A stretch of DNA of 6,931 bases from Cupriavidus sp. (GTDB taxonomy: Bacteria > Pseudomonadota > Gammaproteobacteria > Burkholderiales > Burkholderiaceae): positions 1 through 6,931 of the forward strand of contig JABFVP010000119.1 of the NCBI GenBank assembly GCA_013362725.1, given 5' to 3'. The notes beneath the pieces are model-generated. The model saw only the letters and a list, made by a program, of their open reading frames with translations, ran no database searches and was not told the DNA's origin. The position numbers and the translations under genes are program-made. This document shows positions 6,808-6,931 of this stretch, piece after piece (position 1 is the first letter of the stretch; every line of letters starts with the position of its first letter).

Positions 6808-6824
6808 CGCAGAAACGGGTACGC
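6808..6824 (+). repeat. 17-bp interspersed repeat, copy 3
   Basis: CGCAGAAACGGGTACGC begins 44 bases after the start of copy 2 and lies about 40 bases from the terminator at 6865-6890. Confidence 0.8.
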
Positions 6825-6864
6825 AGCAGCATCGTTGCCGACTCGCCGCGTGCGGTTCACGGCG

Positions 6865-6890
6865 ACAAGAAAGGCGGCCCTGGGGCCGCC
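6865..6890 (-). terminator. Intrinsic terminator of a minus-strand gene beyond the right edge
   Basis: GGCGGCC (6873-6879) and GGCCGCC (6884-6890) form a perfect 7-bp stem around CTGG. Read on the minus strand it is followed by TTTCTTGT (6872 down to 6865), a good U-tract. On the plus strand nothing T-rich follows. It therefore most likely ends a gene entering from the right. One of the three minus-strand frames has a TGA at 6924-6926, a plausible stop for that gene, but only one codon of it would be visible, so no CDS is called. Confidence 0.7.
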
Positions 6891-6931
6891 CTGCTCGCGA
6901 AGACTTGATCCGGCGCGTGCCGGTCAGTGTC

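Larger units (their letters stand above)
6520..6864. other. Intergenic stretch carrying three repeat copies
   Basis: No coding region is convincing on either strand. The stretch contains a 6-bp stem CTCGCG/CGCGAG around CACACA (6607-6624) and three direct copies of the 17-bp element in its right half. No tRNA, insertion sequence ends or CRISPR-like regular spacing is seen: the three copies start 81 and 44 bases apart. Confidence 0.5.

Noticed and set aside
6683..6824. CRISPR array
   Set aside because: The three copies are only 17 bases, start 81 and 44 bases apart, and one copy is inverted 3.6 kb away. There is no regular spacer length and no cas gene.

Overview
The window looks like chromosomal DNA from a high-GC betaproteobacterium. 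Cupriavidus/Ralstonia (Burkholderiaceae) is my best guess, from the wording of the release factor 3 and YihY-family proteins and the strong G/C bias at third codon positions. This is inferred from memory of the families; no database search was run.

Layout, left to right. Positions 1-1438 (minus) hold most of prfC, the release factor 3 GTPase; its C-terminus lies beyond the left edge. Positions 1643-2611 (minus) hold a six-helix YihY/BrkB-family inner-membrane protein. It reads toward prfC, with a candidate prfC promoter in the 204-base gap. A divergent promoter region (about 2612-2815) separates it from a small plus-strand lipoprotein gene (2816-3013). A gene-poor stretch follows (3014-3752). 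It carries several perfect palindromes, one copy of a 17-bp repeat, a good sigma-54-like promoter match (3348-3362), a doubtful 73-codon ORF (3441-3662) and a U-tract hairpin. Then comes a plus-strand gene for an exported protein of unknown function (3753-4163). It converges, across a strong bidirectional terminator (4180-4225), on a minus-strand sigma-54 activator of the VpsR type (4297-5664). Upstream of that, on the same strand, is a 156-residue protein I do not recognise (5790-6260). The last 670 bases hold no convincing gene. They contain an orphan intrinsic terminator (about 6491-6519), three more copies of the 17-bp repeat, and a terminator (6865-6890) that probably ends a minus-strand gene lying mostly outside the window.

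prfC and the YihY-like gene are housekeeping or membrane functions. The regulatory interest lies in the right half. VpsR-type proteins are cyclic-di-GMP-responsive activators linked to exopolysaccharide and biofilm control in Vibrio, and BerB is a c-di-GMP-responsive sigma-54 activator in Burkholderia. A sigma-54-like promoter, a possible small ORF and an exported protein lie just beyond this regulator, so they may form a local regulon. That link is inference. The clearest unexplained signal is the 17-bp element CGCAGAAWCGGGTACGC, present four times, only in gene-poor DNA and in both orientations.
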